Source: PALSA-1353 sp036267155
Lineage (GTDB): Bacteria > Planctomycetota > Phycisphaerae > Tepidisphaerales > Tepidisphaeraceae
Assembly (NCBI GenBank): GCA_036267155.1
Contig: DATAWP010000047.1
Coordinates: 32,939-96,938, forward strand
Direction: 5' to 3'
DNA length: 64,000 bases
Shown here: positions 63,279 through 64,000 of the stretch, in pieces
How positions within the stretch are numbered: position 1 is the first letter of the stretch
How the letters are laid out: the number at the start of each line of letters is the position of its first letter
Made by a program: the position numbers and the translations under genes
Notes under the pieces: generated by a model
Databases searched by the model: none
Seen by the model: only the letters and a program-made list of their open reading frames with translations
What the model was told of the DNA's origin: nothing

Positions 63279-63824
63279 ATGAGAACTCGTCGTTCGCCCG
63301 CCGTCGTCGCATGGATCATCCCCGCGCTGATCCTGGCCATCCAGTGCCGCGCCGATGCGCCGACGTGGGAATATCAGGTCAAGGCCGCGTTCATCTATAA
63401 TTTCACGCAGTTCGTCGAATGGCCAAAATCCGCCTTCACTGACGCCAAGTCCCCCTTCGTCGTCGCGACCGTCGGAAAGGACCCGTTCCACGGTGCGCTG
63501 GAAAAAGCCATGGACGGCAAGTCCGTCGGCAGCCGCGCCGTCAGTATCCGGCATTTCGACGATCCCGATCACATGGACATTTGCCAGATTCTGTTTGTTC
63601 CCGCCTCGCTCGACTCTTCGCTGAGCGGTGTCTTCAACAAGGTCGGCGCCAAACCCGTTTTAACGGTCGGAGAAACCGACGCATTCTGTCCCGCTGGCGG
63701 AGGGATTCGGTTTTTCATCGAGAACGATCACATGCGTTTGGAACTCAACCACGACGCCACTGACGCCGCCGGCCTCAAAATCAGTGCCCGCCTGATGAGC
63801 CTCGCCAAGCCCTACAAGAAATGA
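63279..63824 (+). CDS. YfiR/HmsC-like periplasmic protein (DUF4154)
   Basis: 181 aa. Signal peptide (about residues 8-26). The mature part shows YQVKAAFIYNFTQFVEWPKSAF, typical of DUF4154/YfiR, then ILFVPASL, VLTVGETDAFCPAGGGIRFF and RLELNHDATDAAGLKISARLMSLAK. YfiR proteins repress YfiN-type diguanylate cyclases. Here it follows a TonB-dependent receptor by 46 bases, a pairing often seen when both belong to one signalling or uptake unit. It ends next to a terminator-like repeat. Confidence 0.88.
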   Translation: MRTRRSPAVVAWIIPALILAIQCRADAPTWEYQVKAAFIYNFTQFVEWPKSAFTDAKSPFVVATVGKDPFHGALEKAMDGKSVGSRAVSIRHFDDPDHMDICQILFVPASLDSSLSGVFNKVGAKPVLTVGETDAFCPAGGGIRFFIENDHMRLELNHDATDAAGLKISARLMSLAKPYKK

Positions 63825-63860
63825 AAACGGGGACGCAGCTAGTTTTTAACTAGCTGCGTC
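63824..63860. repeat. AACGGGGACGCAGCTAG inverted repeat, copy 2, truncated
   Basis: Same left arm and loop as the element at 59408-59452, beginning at the last base of the yfiR stop codon. The right arm stops after GCTGCGTC, lacking the final CCCGTTT. It probably terminates the TonB receptor-YfiR transcript. Confidence 0.85.
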
Positions 63861-63885
63861 GTAACTGTTTACCGTGCAGCAGCGT

Positions 63886-64000
63886 TCAGGGACCGGCTGG
63901 CATGGTCGGCGGTTTGTCCGCAGCCCATGCCGCGATCAACATCGATTTGATCGTCTCCAGCAGATTCTTCGCCTGCTGACCGGCGGTGCGCAGCAGCGAT
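63886..64000 (-). CDS. C-terminal end of an unidentified protein (partial)
   Basis: An open minus-strand frame entering from beyond the window edge; last 37 codons readable (ending LLETIKSMLIAAWAADKPPTMPAGP, then TGA at 63886-63888). Amphipathic, protein-like, but too short to classify. Confidence 0.4.
   Translation of the reverse strand, partial: SLLRTAGQQAKNLLETIKSMLIAAWAADKPPTMPAGP

Overview
The window looks like a chromosomal segment of a Planctomycetota bacterium, most likely of the class Phycisphaerae. This is inferred from secreted proteins with Thr-Gln-Pro (TTQP-type) linkers, a PEP-CTERM surface protein, a high-GC background, several families of palindromic intergenic repeats, and large sugar-related enzymes (GH28, GH42). 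No rRNA, phage or CRISPR array was seen. One tRNA (Pro, UGG) is present at 34164-34237.

Layout. 0.1-4.5 kb (minus strand): a P-loop kinase-like protein, argH, a GNAT acetyltransferase, an aldo/keto reductase and a cold-shock gene. 4.5-5.0 kb: an intergenic region with three DnaA-box-like sites. 5.0-8.8 kb (plus): lptB, a TlpA-type thioredoxin and an HDOD-GGDEF regulator. 8.8-12.5 kb: a GH28-like lipoprotein and a membrane glycosyltransferase. 12.6-15.1 kb (minus): hisD-hisC. 15.2-26.1 kb (minus): a long oligopeptide ABC transporter cluster with two SBP/permease sets and one ATPase pair. 26.4-32.7 kb: an amidohydrolase, a RelE/Phd-type toxin-antitoxin pair, a GH42-hpt-PH-domain operon, a solitary FlgC-like protein and a GNAT enzyme. 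32.8-34.0 kb: aroF (DAHP synthase) with an attenuator leader. 34.2-36.9 kb: tRNA-Pro, a metallo-beta-lactamase/rhodanese protein, a PP2C phosphatase and a deleted peroxiredoxin. 37.3-41.4 kb: deoC with a catalytic and a truncated aldehyde dehydrogenase, interrupted by a Uma2 gene. 41.6-45.5 kb: S1/P1 nuclease, OPA transporter, remnants and a PEP-CTERM protein. 45.8-55.0 kb: an almost complete reductive pyrimidine catabolic cluster (NCS1 permease; hydA-preA-beta-ureidopropionase-[small gene + PIN]-aminotransferase-mmsA). 55.1-64.0 kb: glycosyltransferases, methyltransferases, a TonB-dependent receptor and a YfiR-like protein.

The most striking observation is upstream of aroF. A consensus-like sigma70 promoter is followed by a 25-codon leader ORF with the core QYWGWFKGYFY (seven aromatic residues in eleven). 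Its stop codon lies in a 9-base segment that can pair perfectly with a second segment. That second segment can instead form a rho-independent terminator about 40 bases before the aroF start. This is the textbook architecture of ribosome-mediated transcription attenuation, here with Trp, Tyr and Phe codons controlling entry into aromatic amino-acid synthesis.

A second theme is that palindromic repeats of several unrelated families sit exactly at gene ends and supply coding sequence: the N-terminus of an OppC permease, the N-terminus of a methyltransferase, and the C-termini of a GNAT protein, HisD and another methyltransferase. Gene decay is visible too: an internally deleted peroxiredoxin and a frameshifted C-terminal remnant of an O-GlcNAc-transferase-like gene.
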